Below, piece by piece: positions 9,073 through 17,867 of a DNA stretch of 64,000 nucleotides. This DNA comes from Anderseniella sp963698275. GTDB lineage: Bacteria > Pseudomonadota > Alphaproteobacteria > Rhizobiales > Aestuariivirgaceae. Each line of letters begins with the position of its first letter. The stretch's first letter is position 1. Both the position numbers and the translations under genes were made by a program. The stretch is taken from positions 868,001 to 932,000 of the forward strand of contig CAVOQE010000001.1 in the NCBI GenBank assembly GCA_963698275.1, written 5' to 3'. The notes under the pieces were generated by a model. The model was not told the DNA's origin and made no database searches. It was given only the letters and a program-made list of their open reading frames with translations.

Positions 9073-10065
9073 TTAATCTGCCGGTTCTGCCACCCGGTCA
9101 AGCCGGGCCTTCAGCCAGCGGGCATAGGCGCCGCGCCAGCCGGATTTCGGATGGGTGAGAAACCACGTTCGGCGCAGGTCCCAAAGCCGGGCCATTTGCG
9201 GAAACTCTTTCTGTATACCCGATCCAAATTTGCCGGCCATATTGTAGAAAGTGAATTCGGAAAAATAGAGTTCGCCATCGACCTCGTACAAATCAACCCT
9301 GACATGATCGCGTCCGGCGGCGAGCCGGACAGCCACTTCGAACACCCGGGGCAGGGATGCAGGCGCCGGTTCAATTGCAACGGGATAGTTCAGATACTGG
9401 TCAAAATCATATGCGTTGCCGTACGCGTCATAGAGGCTCTGGCGCGCCTGATCGCTCAAGCGATCATGGAAATGGAAAGCGCACAGTGCAGTATCGCCAA
9501 ACACATAAACCTTGGCTTCCTGGCTGACCGGTCGTCCGTCTGCATGTTTGAGGAGGTCCTCCACGAACAGTCTGCGATCAATCGCGCGGTAATTCCACTC
9601 TCCGTAATATCGGCTGTAGTCCGTACGCATCCATTTCCGGGTTTTGGTGATCATCTCCTGCCGGTCGTAATTTCCACCGCGGATGATATGGAAAAATCCT
9701 GATCCGTGGGTACTCTTCACCACAGCATCACCGGCGATCAGCTCCGCTGGAATGTCTTCAAACCGCTCACCAACCCACAATGTTTCGGGAACCTTGATGT
9801 CCGGGCATGCGTCACCCGCGATCTGCTTGGCTGCGAGCTTGTCGGTCATCGCAATTGTTGACGGATCTCGGTCGAATATCTTGCGCCAAAGAAACTTGTC
9901 AAACACATGGTGCGGGCTGGCCGGACAGGGCAGGCCAGGGCGCTCGCGACTGGCGAAAAAAGTGAGAAACGGGTGCCGGATGTAACAATAGACGTTGATG
10001 GAAAATTTCCAGAAAACATCCTCGCAAGCATCTGAAAAAATGAATTTTTTGCCGTTGGGTAGCAT
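9073..10065 (-). CDS. TupA-like ATP-grasp protein (copy 2, tandem paralog)
   Basis: 330 residues from ATG 10065; the open frame reaches 10161, but that part collides with the DUF302 stop and has no family similarity. It aligns end to end with its neighbour: KFLWRKIFDRDPSTIAMTDKLAAKQIA, GDAVVKSTHGSGFFHIIRGGNYDRQEM, RKWMRTDYSRYYGEWNYR, DHVRVDLYEVDGELYFSEFTFYN, and the conserved ending RRTWFLTHPKSGWRGAYARWLKARLDRV. DNA identity is also visibly high near both 3' ends. Function as for copy 1: an ATP-dependent ligase-like enzyme of unknown substrate. Confidence 0.75.
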   Translation of the reverse strand: MLPNGKKFIFSDACEDVFWKFSINVYCYIRHPFLTFFASRERPGLPCPASPHHVFDKFLWRKIFDRDPSTIAMTDKLAAKQIAGDACPDIKVPETLWVGERFEDIPAELIAGDAVVKSTHGSGFFHIIRGGNYDRQEMITKTRKWMRTDYSRYYGEWNYRAIDRRLFVEDLLKHADGRPVSQEAKVYVFGDTALCAFHFHDRLSDQARQSLYDAYGNAYDFDQYLNYPVAIEPAPASLPRVFEVAVRLAAGRDHVRVDLYEVDGELYFSEFTFYNMAGKFGSGIQKEFPQMARLWDLRRTWFLTHPKSGWRGAYARWLKARLDRVAEPAD

Positions 10066-10102
10066 CCGGCCAAACCACCAGGTGAGGTTGTTGGGGGTGT
10101 GT

Positions 10103-10579
10103 CTAGTTCGCGGCGGCTTCCGTCGCCAGTGCGTCAAACACCAGGTCGAGTTGGGTTGCAAGCGTTTTCAGTCTTTCTCCGCCTTCGTCCATGTATGGCG
10201 AGAACACATGAGATGGTTTCTTGTAGCTCAAGGTTGCTGTCTTGTCGGCGTTTTCGGTGATGTAGACGCGGATTGGAGCCTCAATGCCGGCAGCGATGGA
10301 TGCTTCCAGCATGGGTACGGCAAAGCGCGGATGGTACAAGCCGATAACCGTGTTGCCGGGTATGGTCTTGTTCAGCACCCGTTTCGCGCCGGCGGTGGCC
10401 GAGGCCTGCGAAACAACACCAAGCTTGTGCTTTGCAGCGGCCGTTTTCACGCGCCCGGCCAGTGTTGCATGGTCATGGGAGGTCGGTATCAAAACCCAGC
10501 CCGGGCGCTGCGTCATCTCGGCGAATGCGGCGTGAGCGGCTACCACCAGAAAAACAGCGGCAATCAGGTATCTGAACAT
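10103..10579 (-). CDS. DUF302 family periplasmic protein
   Basis: 158 residues from ATG 10579, with GAGGAAG upstream. The signal peptide (MFRYLIAAVFLVVAAHAAFA) is cleaved after about residue 20. The DUF302 domain follows: HATLAGRVKTAAAKHKLGVVSQASAT, VIGLYHPRFAVPMLEASIAAGIEAPIRVYITE and the aromatic turn SYKKPSHVFSPY. DUF302 proteins are small alpha/beta proteins of unknown biochemical role, often periplasmic. It is co-oriented with and upstream of the two ATP-grasp genes (gap of 37 bases to the start of copy 2), so co-transcription is likely. Confidence 0.8.
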   Translation of the reverse strand: MFRYLIAAVFLVVAAHAAFAEMTQRPGWVLIPTSHDHATLAGRVKTAAAKHKLGVVSQASATAGAKRVLNKTIPGNTVIGLYHPRFAVPMLEASIAAGIEAPIRVYITENADKTATLSYKKPSHVFSPYMDEGGERLKTLATQLDLVFDALATEAAAN

Positions 10580-10889
10580 GATGATGGTTCTTCCTCTGGC
10601 GCAAGGCGCGTGAAACACGCGGAGACAATACCACCGACAATGGCGTTGCGGAGGGGCTGATTGCAACGCCTGAAATGATTTCGCCGGTACCATTGGGTGG
10701 GAGGAGGCCCTCTGGTACCGGCGTTGATGGGCAGAAAGCCCAGTTGTTGTCACGGCGTGATGTTTGTTTTTTGCGGAGCCCGGTTTGCAGGGAGAGGGGA
10801 TGCCGCTTTGTTTTTGTTCATCACCTTGTTGTTGAGATGAACCTAGGCGAAACGGCAGCGGGCGGATGTGCAGTTGATCACATCTCATT
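10580..10889. other. intergenic region with strong inverted repeats, no gene found
   Basis: No convincing reading frame. It holds a perfect 10-base inverted repeat, CGCCGGTACC at 10682-10691 and GGTACCGGCG at 10714-10723, around a 22-base G/C-rich loop. A smaller hairpin follows (GGGC-AGAAA-GCCC, about 10730-10743), then T-rich tracts (10765-10775, 10811-10818). The region lies 5' of the DUF302 gene and 3' of the UPF0314 gene. It could be a terminator, an RNA leader for the DUF302/ATP-grasp operon, or a small RNA; I cannot match it to a known riboswitch. Confidence 0.4.
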
Positions 10890-11447
10890 CTAACCTGCCT
10901 GCCATTGCCTGATCCAGTCGAGCGGATAGAGCAGCATGATGATGTTGAGCAGCAGGCCGTCACGGATGACCAGTCCCACTACCAGTTCTGCAGCGATGAA
11001 CAGGCAAATCGACACCCACACTGGTGCGCGCGACGCAATCATGAAGCCTGCTACCATCATGGTCATGTCGGACACCGAGTTCAAAACACTGTCGCCATAG
11101 TAATCCAGCGCGATGGTGTCTTCGCGATACTTGTCGATGATCCAGCTGGTATTCTCTATGATTTCCCATGCCGCCTCGATGGCGGCTGCCACCAACAGCC
11201 GCCAGCCGATGTTCAGCCGGGGCAGAAGAAAATGCAGGGCCATATAGAAGACCAGGCCGTGCAGCACGTGAGATGGCGAGTACCAGTCGAGAATGTGCTG
11301 CGAGTTTTCAGACGAGATCACCTGGCCATGCCACAGTTTTACATATCCGCACTGGCAGATGAGATTGCGGCCGAGGCCTACCAGACCTGCTGCCATACCG
11401 GCAGCTACAAAGGCCAGTGCGACCCAGTGCTGGCGGTACAAAGTCAA
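10890..11447 (-). CDS. UPF0314 / DUF2585 family membrane protein
   Basis: 185 residues. The start is a TTG at 11447 that overlaps the TGA stop of the upstream decarboxylase gene, so translation is probably coupled. Membrane helices include HWVALAFVAAGMAAGLVGLG, HVLHGLVFYMALHFLL, MMVAGFMIAS and a C-terminal LLNIIMLLYPLDWIRQWQ. The conserved family core is visible: LWHGQVISSENSQHILDWYSPSH and EAAWEIIENTSWIIDKYRE, ending in YYGDSVLNSVSDM. The family is restricted mostly to Rhizobiales and its function is unknown. Pairing with a ThDP decarboxylase is not explained by anything known to me. Confidence 0.85.
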   Translation of the reverse strand: MTLYRQHWVALAFVAAGMAAGLVGLGRNLICQCGYVKLWHGQVISSENSQHILDWYSPSHVLHGLVFYMALHFLLPRLNIGWRLLVAAAIEAAWEIIENTSWIIDKYREDTIALDYYGDSVLNSVSDMTMMVAGFMIASRAPVWVSICLFIAAELVVGLVIRDGLLLNIIMLLYPLDWIRQWQAG

Positions 11448-13078
11448 GCGTCGGCCTCGGTTGCAAGGGCTGACTTGCTGGTTATGGCGTCGGTAAAACG
11501 GGTCAGTGTCCGGGAGAACACATCGGCGGGCAACATGATCTCGATGAGCTGAAAGCAGCTCTCATCATTATGGGCCTGTTCCAGGGCGGCTGCCAGTTGC
11601 GTCGGTGTCGACACGCGCACGCCGGTGCCGCCCATGGTTTCAGCATGCCCGGCGAAGTGCCAGTCATCCAGGTCGTTGTATCCGGTATCTTTCTGGAATG
11701 CCTTCAGCATGCCCCATGCCTTGTTGTTGAACAGCAACACGATGGGGTTCAGTCCAAGGCGTCTGCAGTTTCCAAGCTCCCATCCGGTCATCTGGAAGGC
11801 GCCGTCGCCCACCAGCACCAGCGGACGCTTGCCGCTGGCTGCCTGCAGGCCGAGGCCGAACGGGATGCCGGTGCCCATGGTGGCGTAATAACCGGGAGCC
11901 AGCAGGGCTGTGTGCTCTATGTCCATGGCGGTAAACAAGCAGTCGCCCATGTCGGATGCGATTGGCATCACGCCGTGGTTTGCGAAAAAGTCATTGACCG
12001 CGGTTGCAACGTCTTGCGGCAGGAGTTTGCGTTTGGAGGGTTTCAGGCCACGCGGATAAGACGCGGTGATCGGTTTTGCATCGCCCAGCTTCCTGGCACC
12101 TGCCAGCAACGCATCAACAAACGCTTCAAGTATGACGCCGGAATAGGAGTGGTGTTCAAAATGCACCGCGCCGTCAAACGCATGAACACTGGCGCGCAGG
12201 TCGATCTGGCGTTTTGACACGCCGAAATTGGTGTCGCACAGGATAACACCGAGCATCAGCAGGCCATCGGCACGTTCCACAAGGCGGCGGGTAAGGGCGT
12301 CACCGGCAAGGCCCAGATATGTACCAGCGGTCGGGGCGCCGGTTTCCGCCAGGATGCCACGACCCATGAAGGTTGTCAGAACCGGTATGCCTAGTGTTTT
12401 CGCAAGTTTTGCCACCTTCTTTTCCAGGCCGTAGCGGCGGACTTCGACACCGAGCAGCATGGCAGGCTTCTTGGTCGTCTCAAGCATTTTCAGGGTTTGT
12501 CTTGCAGCCTCTCCGGCAGCAGCGGCATTTTTGATTGCCGGCTTGAAGGCAGGCACTTCCGATACCTCCGCTTCAACCATGTCACGCGGAAACTCGATAT
12601 AGACGGGCCGCGACAAATGCCGCGCTGCAGTCAGTACTCGTGCAATCTCGGCAGCGGCGGTTGCGGGATCATCCAGCACACACTGGGCGCAGGTGACCTC
12701 ACGCATGATCAGCATCTGGCTGTCAAAGTGCTTGACCTGATGATGCAGGCCCAGTCCCATGGTGCGCTCTGCGGCACCCGGCGCACCTGAAATCACCACC
12801 AGCGGGGATTTTTCGGCATAAGCCGTGGCCACCGGATTGATCATGTTCAGGGCACCGGCACCGTAGGTGACGCAGGCTACCCCGATCGTGCTGCGATAGC
12901 GGCCCGCCGCATCTGCGGCGAACCCGACGGCGGGTTCATGGCTGAGGGTGTAAAGCGGAAGGGTGTTGATGCGTTCTATCTGGCGAAACAACGGGAGCGC
13001 AAAGTCTCCGGGGATGCCGAAAATTTCACCTGCGCCATAGTCTTTCAACGCCTGCAATAGTGCGTGTGCGAGTTTCAT
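11444..13078 (-). CDS. thiamine diphosphate-dependent indolepyruvate/phenylpyruvate decarboxylase-type enzyme
   Basis: 544 residues from ATG 13078. All three ThDP-enzyme domains are present: the N-terminal Pyr domain with catalytic Glu48 (SHEPAVGFAADAAGRY), a central domain (KPAMLLGVEVRRYGLEKKV), and the C-terminal PP domain with the Mg/ThDP motif VGDGAFQMTGWELG...LLFNN (residues about 420-450). The layout and the start (HALLQALKDYGAGEIFGIPGDFALPLF) are closest to the alphaproteobacterial phenylpyruvate/indole-3-pyruvate decarboxylases, which make phenylacetaldehyde or indole-3-acetaldehyde from 2-oxo acids. Other 2-oxo acid decarboxylases cannot be excluded. The TGA stop overlaps the TTG start of the downstream UPF0314 gene. 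Confidence 0.75.
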   Translation of the reverse strand: MKLAHALLQALKDYGAGEIFGIPGDFALPLFRQIERINTLPLYTLSHEPAVGFAADAAGRYRSTIGVACVTYGAGALNMINPVATAYAEKSPLVVISGAPGAAERTMGLGLHHQVKHFDSQMLIMREVTCAQCVLDDPATAAAEIARVLTAARHLSRPVYIEFPRDMVEAEVSEVPAFKPAIKNAAAAGEAARQTLKMLETTKKPAMLLGVEVRRYGLEKKVAKLAKTLGIPVLTTFMGRGILAETGAPTAGTYLGLAGDALTRRLVERADGLLMLGVILCDTNFGVSKRQIDLRASVHAFDGAVHFEHHSYSGVILEAFVDALLAGARKLGDAKPITASYPRGLKPSKRKLLPQDVATAVNDFFANHGVMPIASDMGDCLFTAMDIEHTALLAPGYYATMGTGIPFGLGLQAASGKRPLVLVGDGAFQMTGWELGNCRRLGLNPIVLLFNNKAWGMLKAFQKDTGYNDLDDWHFAGHAETMGGTGVRVSTPTQLAAALEQAHNDESCFQLIEIMLPADVFSRTLTRFTDAITSKSALATEADA

Positions 13079-13186
13079 GGATGGTTGCTCCGGGTTAGTG
13101 GCGAAAACGCCTTTGGGGAGGGAGCAACAACTATGCGGGCAGGCGGGCGAGTGGGCAACAGCAATTCATGCCGATGATCACCGGCA

Positions 13187-14161
13187 TCAATACCACATCC
13201 CCATGCGGCCGATATTGATGCGCGGCCGACGTACCGGCGGTACAATCGACCGGGTGGGGCGCAACGGCATATCCGGACGGGTGATTATCGGTGGCGTATC
13301 GGTGCGCAGCGACAGCAACCGCTTCACCCTATCCGGTGTCTTGGGATGACTTCGCATGATTGAAGGTTCCGGCGACCGCGACCCCGGCAGTACCAGCTGT
13401 TCCCACATGCTGCCCTGCTTGTGTTCCAGCGTCTGTAAAGCCGACGCAAGACCTTCCGGGTCCCCGGTCAGGCCCGCTGCATCGAGGTCGGCGTCATATT
13501 CGCGGGTGCGGGACAGCGCCAGCTGCAACAGTCCTCCAATGGTAGGCGCAGCAACAAGGGCGACAATGGCTACCCAGGGAACCATTCCGCCATTGGTCAG
13601 AATCGCAGCCGGGACCCCAATTAGCAAGCCAAAGGTGGACAAGGTGCCAGTCAGTCGTGACAGAACGTCTCCCAGCGCCATCACAGTCAGGTCGCCATTG
13701 CGGATATGGCTGATTTCATGTGCCAGCACACCGGCCAGTTGCCTGAGTGTCAGATTGCGGATCAGGCCGTCGGTCAGGGCAATCGCGGAGTCTTTTGTCT
13801 GACCGACCGCAAAAGCATTCATCATCTGTGATGGCACGTAATAAAGCTGCGGCACGGCAGGCAGGTCTGCCCGTTTTGTCAGTTCGCGCATCAACTGGTG
13901 CAACTGAGGCACTTCGTCTTCCCTCAGGACGCGCGCCTTATAGAGTTTCAGGACCATTTTCGGTGACACGCGCCCGGCTTGCCACAGTCCAAACGCCGTC
14001 AATACCATGGCCCAGACAACCCCGGAACCGCCGAGAACGCTGTAGGCGATCAACCCCATGAGGAGGGCAGAGCCGATGATCATTAGCCACGTGTGCAGTG
14101 TGTTGTGCCATTGATGGGCACTCTGGGCTTGGGAGTTCAGAGGCTGGAGAGGAATGTTCAT
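13187..14161 (-). CDS. M48 family (HtpX-like) zinc metalloprotease
   Basis: 324 residues from ATG 14161. Two N-terminal membrane helices (TWLMIIGSALLMGLIAYSVL; GVVWAMVLTAFGLW) precede the protease domain. The zinc site is HEISH (His148, Glu149, His152) with the third ligand in SRTREYDADLDAAGL (Glu221). Two further hydrophobic segments lie between them (LSTFGLLIGVPAAIL; VAIVALVAAPTIGGLL). The family degrades misfolded membrane proteins with its active site facing the cytoplasm. The C-terminus has a proline/arginine-rich tail. It is co-oriented with the DUF2207, LemA, YcjF and YcjX genes upstream, which fits a membrane-quality-control block. Confidence 0.85.
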   Translation of the reverse strand: MNIPLQPLNSQAQSAHQWHNTLHTWLMIIGSALLMGLIAYSVLGGSGVVWAMVLTAFGLWQAGRVSPKMVLKLYKARVLREDEVPQLHQLMRELTKRADLPAVPQLYYVPSQMMNAFAVGQTKDSAIALTDGLIRNLTLRQLAGVLAHEISHIRNGDLTVMALGDVLSRLTGTLSTFGLLIGVPAAILTNGGMVPWVAIVALVAAPTIGGLLQLALSRTREYDADLDAAGLTGDPEGLASALQTLEHKQGSMWEQLVLPGSRSPEPSIMRSHPKTPDRVKRLLSLRTDTPPIITRPDMPLRPTRSIVPPVRRPRINIGRMGMWY

Positions 14162-14190
14162 GATCCAAATCTAGGTAGTGGGATGGTCTT

Positions 14191-16119
14191 TTACCAGCCT
14201 CCACCACCGCCGCCGCCACCGCCGCCGCCGGAAAATCCACCGCCACCGGAGAAACCCGAAGACGACGATTTGGGGGCCGGCATCGCGTTGGTCATCGATT
14301 TTCCAATGGATGCCGGCAGTCCGGACATGGTGTTGCCGATGCTGCCGGGTGAAAAATTGCCGCCGTGATACCAGTTCGGGGAGTAGCCGGCAGCAGTGGC
14401 TGCACCGGCTGCAGATGCAAGCCACGCCTGAAATGCATTCGACCAGGGTTTTTCCAGCCCCAGGGCGACCGCATAAGGCAGCACGGTCTCGAAGTGCTGT
14501 GGCGACATTGCCGGTGCACCGGCCAGGTTCATACGGTCTTTTTCAGCCAGGTTGATGTAGGTTTTCAACCCCTCAATGCCATCCATCAGTTGGCGCCCGA
14601 GCGGGGTTGGAGCACCCAGCAGGAAAAAGAACAGGATATTGATCATGAAGACACCGGCGATGATGGCGAGTATCACAGGCTTGACGGTCATATCCACCGC
14701 AAGAGAACCGAGCAGCGGCAGCAGGTTCATGGCGAAAAAGCCAAACACAAACCACCGCATCACCGACCCGACCTTGCCTACCAGGCTGTGTGCACGTGTT
14801 ACCTTCAGGCCGATGCTGAAGGTGGCGATGGTAATCCCGGTAGCCACGACGATCAGAATGCTCAGGGGAATAACAAAATTCGCGCCACCCCCTGCAGACA
14901 CTATTGTGACGAACAATGTCAGCAGTGAAATTCCGATACCGGCAAATACATAGCCCAGGTTCTGGTCAAAGAACTTGTTGCGGTGCTCGGTGTTCAAAGC
15001 AGAGCGGAATTTGCTGGTGAGCGACTTGACTCCAGCGGTGTTTGATTTGGCTATGCGGAATTCCTCTCCGGCAGTCCCGAGTTTCTGCAAAATCGCCGCC
15101 TCGCCGACCGGCAGCGGTTGACGTGGTATTGCACCTGTCGGCCTTATGGAGACATCACCTGCCAGGTCTTCCAGTTCAACCAACCCCTTTACGGCAAGGT
15201 TGAGCAGCGCGGATGAAATTGCGTCATGGCCGGACAGGCCCTTGTTCTCGATGTAGTGCACCTGGGCAGGCGATATGCCGTCAGGTGCATCCCAGCGCGG
15301 CACCATCACACCGGCTGGCGGATCCCGACCGACCCGCTGCCATGCCCAGAAATAGTAATAACCGATAATCAGGAAACCGGCGAAGCCGAGAATAAAGGCG
15401 GCGTTATCGCGCCAGAACCAGCCCAGCTCCTGGCTTTGACTTGGCGCTGCGATGCTGCCTTTTGGCATCTTGATCACAACGGTCAGTCCTTCCCGGGGCC
15501 TGAGTGGAGCGGTTGTCTGAAACTCTGCGATATTGCCTCCATTGCTGGTGCGCGACCGCGCATCCCTGCCGGTTGCTCCGTACCGCCCGGTGAAATAAGC
15601 AGTGTCGGTTGCCCGGACACCTTGCGGCAAAACAATTTCAGCCCGCGCATTGCGGATCGGGAAGTTCCAGAAATTGCCGGTGACATTCCAGTACAGTTCG
15701 TCATGGCCGGCAAAAAACCGTATCTGCCGGTCGGTTTCATAGGTAATCCTGTAGGTGAATTCACCTTCACCGATGAACACGTTCTTGCTGCCAATGTAAA
15801 CGCGGGCAGCACGGTTGGCCTTGTCAATACGGAATTCATCCGGTTTGCCGTCGCGGGTCACTGACAGGACCTCGAAACCGACTTCGCGTTCGCGTCCGCC
15901 TGCGTCTTCGATCATCAACGGGAAGTCGCGATAGATACCTCTTCTGATCTGTGCGTTCTCACCGCGCACGCGGATCGTCTCCACCACCCGCAGTTTGCCG
16001 GTCTGAAAAACCTCGACCCTCGAATCGAAATTGATGATCTCTTCCGCCGAATGGGCGTAACCGGCCATCCAGAGCAGAGCACACAGGGCACATAAAGTGC
16101 GGAACAGACGCTGCATCAT
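14191..16119 (-). CDS. DUF2207 domain-containing membrane protein
   Basis: 642 residues; the start is the first of two adjacent ATGs (16119), preceded by GAGGAG at good spacing. A signal peptide (LFRTLCALCALLWMAGYAHSA) leads into the extracytoplasmic DUF2207 domain (INFDSRVEVFQTGKLRVVETIRV; RRGIYRDFPLMI). A helix follows (AAFILGFAGFLIIGYYYFWAW), then a cytoplasmic domain, then four hydrophobic segments between about residues 390 and 520. The tail is Ser/Gly-rich with a run of glycines ending GGW, typical of the family. LemA and DUF2207 genes are often adjacent; here LemA ends 32 bases upstream. The biochemical role is unknown; membrane or envelope homeostasis is inferred from context. Confidence 0.85.
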   Translation of the reverse strand: MMQRLFRTLCALCALLWMAGYAHSAEEIINFDSRVEVFQTGKLRVVETIRVRGENAQIRRGIYRDFPLMIEDAGGREREVGFEVLSVTRDGKPDEFRIDKANRAARVYIGSKNVFIGEGEFTYRITYETDRQIRFFAGHDELYWNVTGNFWNFPIRNARAEIVLPQGVRATDTAYFTGRYGATGRDARSRTSNGGNIAEFQTTAPLRPREGLTVVIKMPKGSIAAPSQSQELGWFWRDNAAFILGFAGFLIIGYYYFWAWQRVGRDPPAGVMVPRWDAPDGISPAQVHYIENKGLSGHDAISSALLNLAVKGLVELEDLAGDVSIRPTGAIPRQPLPVGEAAILQKLGTAGEEFRIAKSNTAGVKSLTSKFRSALNTEHRNKFFDQNLGYVFAGIGISLLTLFVTIVSAGGGANFVIPLSILIVVATGITIATFSIGLKVTRAHSLVGKVGSVMRWFVFGFFAMNLLPLLGSLAVDMTVKPVILAIIAGVFMINILFFFLLGAPTPLGRQLMDGIEGLKTYINLAEKDRMNLAGAPAMSPQHFETVLPYAVALGLEKPWSNAFQAWLASAAGAATAAGYSPNWYHGGNFSPGSIGNTMSGLPASIGKSMTNAMPAPKSSSSGFSGGGGFSGGGGGGGGGGGW

Positions 16120-16151
16120 GCCGGTAACTCCTCGCATCGTGCGCAACGTTG

Positions 16152-16709
16152 CTAGAATTTCACTTCCGGGACATTGCGGTCGCCGGCGTCCTCGATCTCG
16201 AAAAATTCCGCCGTCTGGAACTTGAAATAGTTGGCGACAAAGTTCGAAGGGAAGCTTTCGACTTTCACGTTCAGATCACGTGCAGCACCGTTGTAATAGC
16301 GCCGTGACATCTGAACCTCGCCCTCGATCTTGTCGAGGGTCTGCTGCAATTGCAGGAAATTCTCGTTTGCCTTGAGGTCCGGATAGGCTTCGGCCACGGC
16401 CATCAGCTTGCCCAGCGCCTGGCCCAACAGGCCTTCTGCGACAGCCCGGCCGGCAATGTCGCCTTCCGGTACCGCCTGGACGCGGGTGCGCATTTCGGTC
16501 ACTTCGCGCAGCGTGTCCTTCTCGTGGCCGGCATAGCCCTTGATGCTTTCAACTATGTTGGGGATCAGGTCAGTTCGGCGCTTGAGCTGCACATCAATAC
16601 CGCTCCACGCCTCCTTGACCATTTGCCTGGCCTTGACCAGCGCGTTGTAGATGGCAACGCCATAGAATGCGATGGCACCCAGGATGCCGAGAATAACAAG
16701 TGTGGTCAT
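16152..16709 (-). CDS. LemA family protein
   Basis: 185 residues from ATG 16709. One N-terminal membrane anchor (LVILGILGAIAFYGVAIYNALV) is followed by the diagnostic LemA helices: EAWSGIDVQLKRRTDLIPNIVESIKGYAGHEKDTL, EGLLGQALGKLMAVAEAYPDLKANENFLQLQQTLDKIE and SRRYYNGAARDLN. The ending NYFKFQTAEFFEIED is also conserved. LemA proteins form coiled-coil helical bundles on the membrane surface; their role is poorly known. Here the gene sits between DUF2207 and ycjF on one strand, 32 and 30 bases from its neighbours, so a shared transcript is likely. Confidence 0.9.
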   Translation of the reverse strand: MTTLVILGILGAIAFYGVAIYNALVKARQMVKEAWSGIDVQLKRRTDLIPNIVESIKGYAGHEKDTLREVTEMRTRVQAVPEGDIAGRAVAEGLLGQALGKLMAVAEAYPDLKANENFLQLQQTLDKIEGEVQMSRRYYNGAARDLNVKVESFPSNFVANYFKFQTAEFFEIEDAGDRNVPEVKF

Positions 16710-16739
16710 GGATTGATCTCCCTGTGCAGGCTGGCAACT

Positions 16740-17867
16740 TTAATCGGATTTGTCCGATTTGTCTTGATTTCCCTGTTCTGTATCCCCGCCAAAACTGACC
16801 ACCTCGCGCATGAAATCGGACAGGCCGGGCTTGGGTTGTGTCAGGAAGGGCAAAGGCCGGCAAAGATCCATGGCTGCCAGGCCAATGCGGGCGGTCAGAA
16901 TGCCGTTTACCGCACCTTCACCGAAGCGTGCCGACAGACGGCCCAGCAGTCCCTTGCCGATGACGGCACTGATCACACCGTCCGACAGGGCAAGGCCTCC
17001 GGTTACTGCCAGATGGCCTGCGACCATTTTTGCAAGGCGTATGGTGCCCAAGGTTCCGGGCCTGCCGCCATAAAGCGTTGCAAGCTCCCGCATCATGCGC
17101 AGGTTCTGCGCACCGACAAGCGCGATATCAAGGGCTGCGGGTGCAAACGCCGTTACCACGCTGACACGGCGTGCAGCGCGGGCAATGATGCGGTTTGCTT
17201 CTTCATCCAGCGGTCTCATAAGGTCGCGCTCCGCCAGCTTTATACGATCGGCGGGGTCCATGATCGCCTTCGAATGCTCCTTTAGCTGGGCAAGCCCCCA
17301 GCGCATGTCGGCTCTGGCATCATAGATCGAATGCAGGTCCGTGAGCGTGGCCTGTGCGGCTTTTGCATCATCTGCGGAAATGGCGCGCGTGGCGTCAGCC
17401 TGGGTCGTACCCAGTCTCTTCAACCGCCACAGGCCGAACAGTTCGCGCAAAATGATGGCTAACGCGGCAATCAGCACCAGCGCCAGAAGCCCTGTCCCGA
17501 TCCAGCCGAGGGCGGGGGAGCGGGCAAACAGGTCCTCGATCAGCTGGGTTGCGGCCAGGCCTGCCCACAGGCTTGCCAGTCCGAGCGCGCCGGACACCAG
17601 GATGCCGCCCCAGCGGAACCGCTTTGAAATTGTGTGGTCGCGGGCAATGGCTGGAAGAAGCGCATCATCCGATGGTTCTTCAAAGTGGATTTCCGGTGCT
17701 GCCAGTGCGCGCGGCTGTCTGCCCTTCGGCTTGGATTTTGCAGCCCTGGGTCTGCTGGCCTCGGCTTTCGGCTGATCGGCCTTTGCAGCTGCATCAGAAG
17801 CCGCTTCCTTGCTTGCGGGATCGGGCGCAAGGCGAAACGCCTTTGGCTTGCGTGGGTCTTCGGTCAT
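16740..17867 (-). CDS. ycjF: YcjF/UPF0283 family membrane protein (TIGR01620)
   Basis: 375 residues. The first about 60 residues are charged and Ala/Lys-rich (likely cytoplasmic and flexible), then ISKRFRWGGILVSGALGLASLWAGLA and GWIGTGLLALVLIAALAIILREL form two membrane helices. The C-terminal domain (IARAARRVSVVTAFAPAALDIALVGAQNLRMMRELATLYGGRPG) is the TIGR01620 signature, related to the TIGR00697-like membrane domains associated with GTPases. The ATG overlaps the TGA stop of the upstream ycjX-like gene (ATGA), which is the usual arrangement in proteobacteria; in E. coli ycjX-ycjF belong to the phage-shock regulon. Function unknown. Confidence 0.85.
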   Translation of the reverse strand: MTEDPRKPKAFRLAPDPASKEAASDAAAKADQPKAEASRPRAAKSKPKGRQPRALAAPEIHFEEPSDDALLPAIARDHTISKRFRWGGILVSGALGLASLWAGLAATQLIEDLFARSPALGWIGTGLLALVLIAALAIILRELFGLWRLKRLGTTQADATRAISADDAKAAQATLTDLHSIYDARADMRWGLAQLKEHSKAIMDPADRIKLAERDLMRPLDEEANRIIARAARRVSVVTAFAPAALDIALVGAQNLRMMRELATLYGGRPGTLGTIRLAKMVAGHLAVTGGLALSDGVISAVIGKGLLGRLSARFGEGAVNGILTARIGLAAMDLCRPLPFLTQPKPGLSDFMREVVSFGGDTEQGNQDKSDKSD

